From: Betaproteobacteria bacterium
GTDB lineage: Bacteria > Pseudomonadota > Gammaproteobacteria > Burkholderiales > SG8-41
NCBI GenBank assembly: GCA_021300125.1
Contig: JAJTHX010000074.1
Location: forward strand, 1 to 5,520
Direction of reading: 5' to 3'
DNA length: 5,520 nt
The notes beneath the pieces were generated by a model, which was not told the origin of the DNA, searched no databases, and saw nothing but the letters and a program-made list of their open reading frames with translations. A program made the translations under genes and the position numbers. Within the stretch, counting starts at the first letter, position 1, and each line of letters opens with the position of its first letter. Shown one piece after another: positions 5,208 to 5,520 of this stretch.

Positions 5208-5520
5208 ATGAGCGCTCAGGTCCGCACCATCAAGAAATACCCGAACCGCCGCCTCTATGACACCGAGACCAGCAGCTACATCACGCTGGCCGACGTGAAG
5301 AAGCTGGTGCTCGACAACGTCGAGTTTCGCGTTGAGGACGCCAAGACCAAGGACGACCTCACGCGCAGCATCCTGCTGCAGATCATCCTCGAGGAGGAGA
5401 GCGCGGGCGAACCGATGTTCTCCAGCGACTCGCTGTCGCAGATCATCCGCCTCTACGGCAACGCGATGCAGGGCATGATGGGCAGCTACCTCGAAAAGAA
5501 CATCCAGACCTTCATGCAGA
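5208..5520 (+). CDS. phaR: PHA synthesis repressor PhaR, N-terminal part (runs off window)
   Basis: The first 104 codons are visible and the frame is open at the window end. The N-terminal DNA-binding domain (PHB/PHA accumulation regulator DNA-binding family) covers about residues 6-65 and begins with the hallmark RTIKKYPNRRLYDTETSSYI (6-25) followed by TLADVKKLVL. The following PHB_acc segment, rich in Met and Gln, starts near residue 70 (MFSSDSLSQIIRLYGNAMQG). Known PhaR proteins are cytoplasmic repressors that bind phasin and phaR promoters and are released when they adsorb to nascent PHA granules. Family length is about 180-200 residues, so roughly half is missing here because of the window edge and not because of damage. 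It is divergent from the phasin gene, and candidate operators lie in the shared gap. Confidence 0.95.
   Translation, partial: MSAQVRTIKKYPNRRLYDTETSSYITLADVKKLVLDNVEFRVEDAKTKDDLTRSILLQIILEEESAGEPMFSSDSLSQIIRLYGNAMQGMMGSYLEKNIQTFMQ

Overview
The window is a high-GC bacterial chromosome segment that carries a polyhydroxyalkanoate (PHA, carbon-storage polyester) locus. The most likely source is a betaproteobacterium. The evidence is the gene order (end of an rluD-like gene, pgeF/yfiH, then phaC, phaB and phaR), a class I PHA synthase, a PhaB close to the Cupriavidus/Ralstonia type, and a PHB_acc-type PhaR. A Rhodocyclales or Nitrosomonadales-like lineage is plausible, but the sequence alone does not settle it.

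Layout: positions 1-41 hold the last codons of an upstream gene, probably rluD. It overlaps pgeF (38-787) by an ATGA. After a 100-bp gap with a perfect TATAAT box comes a ZIP-family metal transporter that starts at TTG (888-1685). An 85-bp gap then leads to phaC (1771-3492), followed after 76 bp by phaB (3569-4309). No thiolase gene (phaA) lies between them. A strong bidirectional hairpin terminator (4328-4359) and five 14-bp tandem repeats (4370-4439) separate phaB from a convergent phasin gene on the minus strand (4453-4989). A 218-bp AT-rich intergenic region (4990-5207) separates the phasin gene from the divergent phaR, which runs off the window end.

How the genes work together: PhaB reduces acetoacetyl-CoA to (R)-3-hydroxybutyryl-CoA, PhaC polymerises it, the phasin coats the granule, and PhaR is the expected repressor that is titrated away by polymer. 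The thiolase that makes acetoacetyl-CoA must be encoded elsewhere.

This is a recognisable PHA locus and not a new class of system. The parts that merit attention are regulatory. A TTGC-ATT-GCAA palindrome in the phasin/phaR gap can serve as the -35 region for both divergent promoters. The heptamer ATTTGCT was found only three times in the window by eye, each time in sense orientation in the leader of phaB, the phasin gene or phaR. These are candidate PhaR operators.
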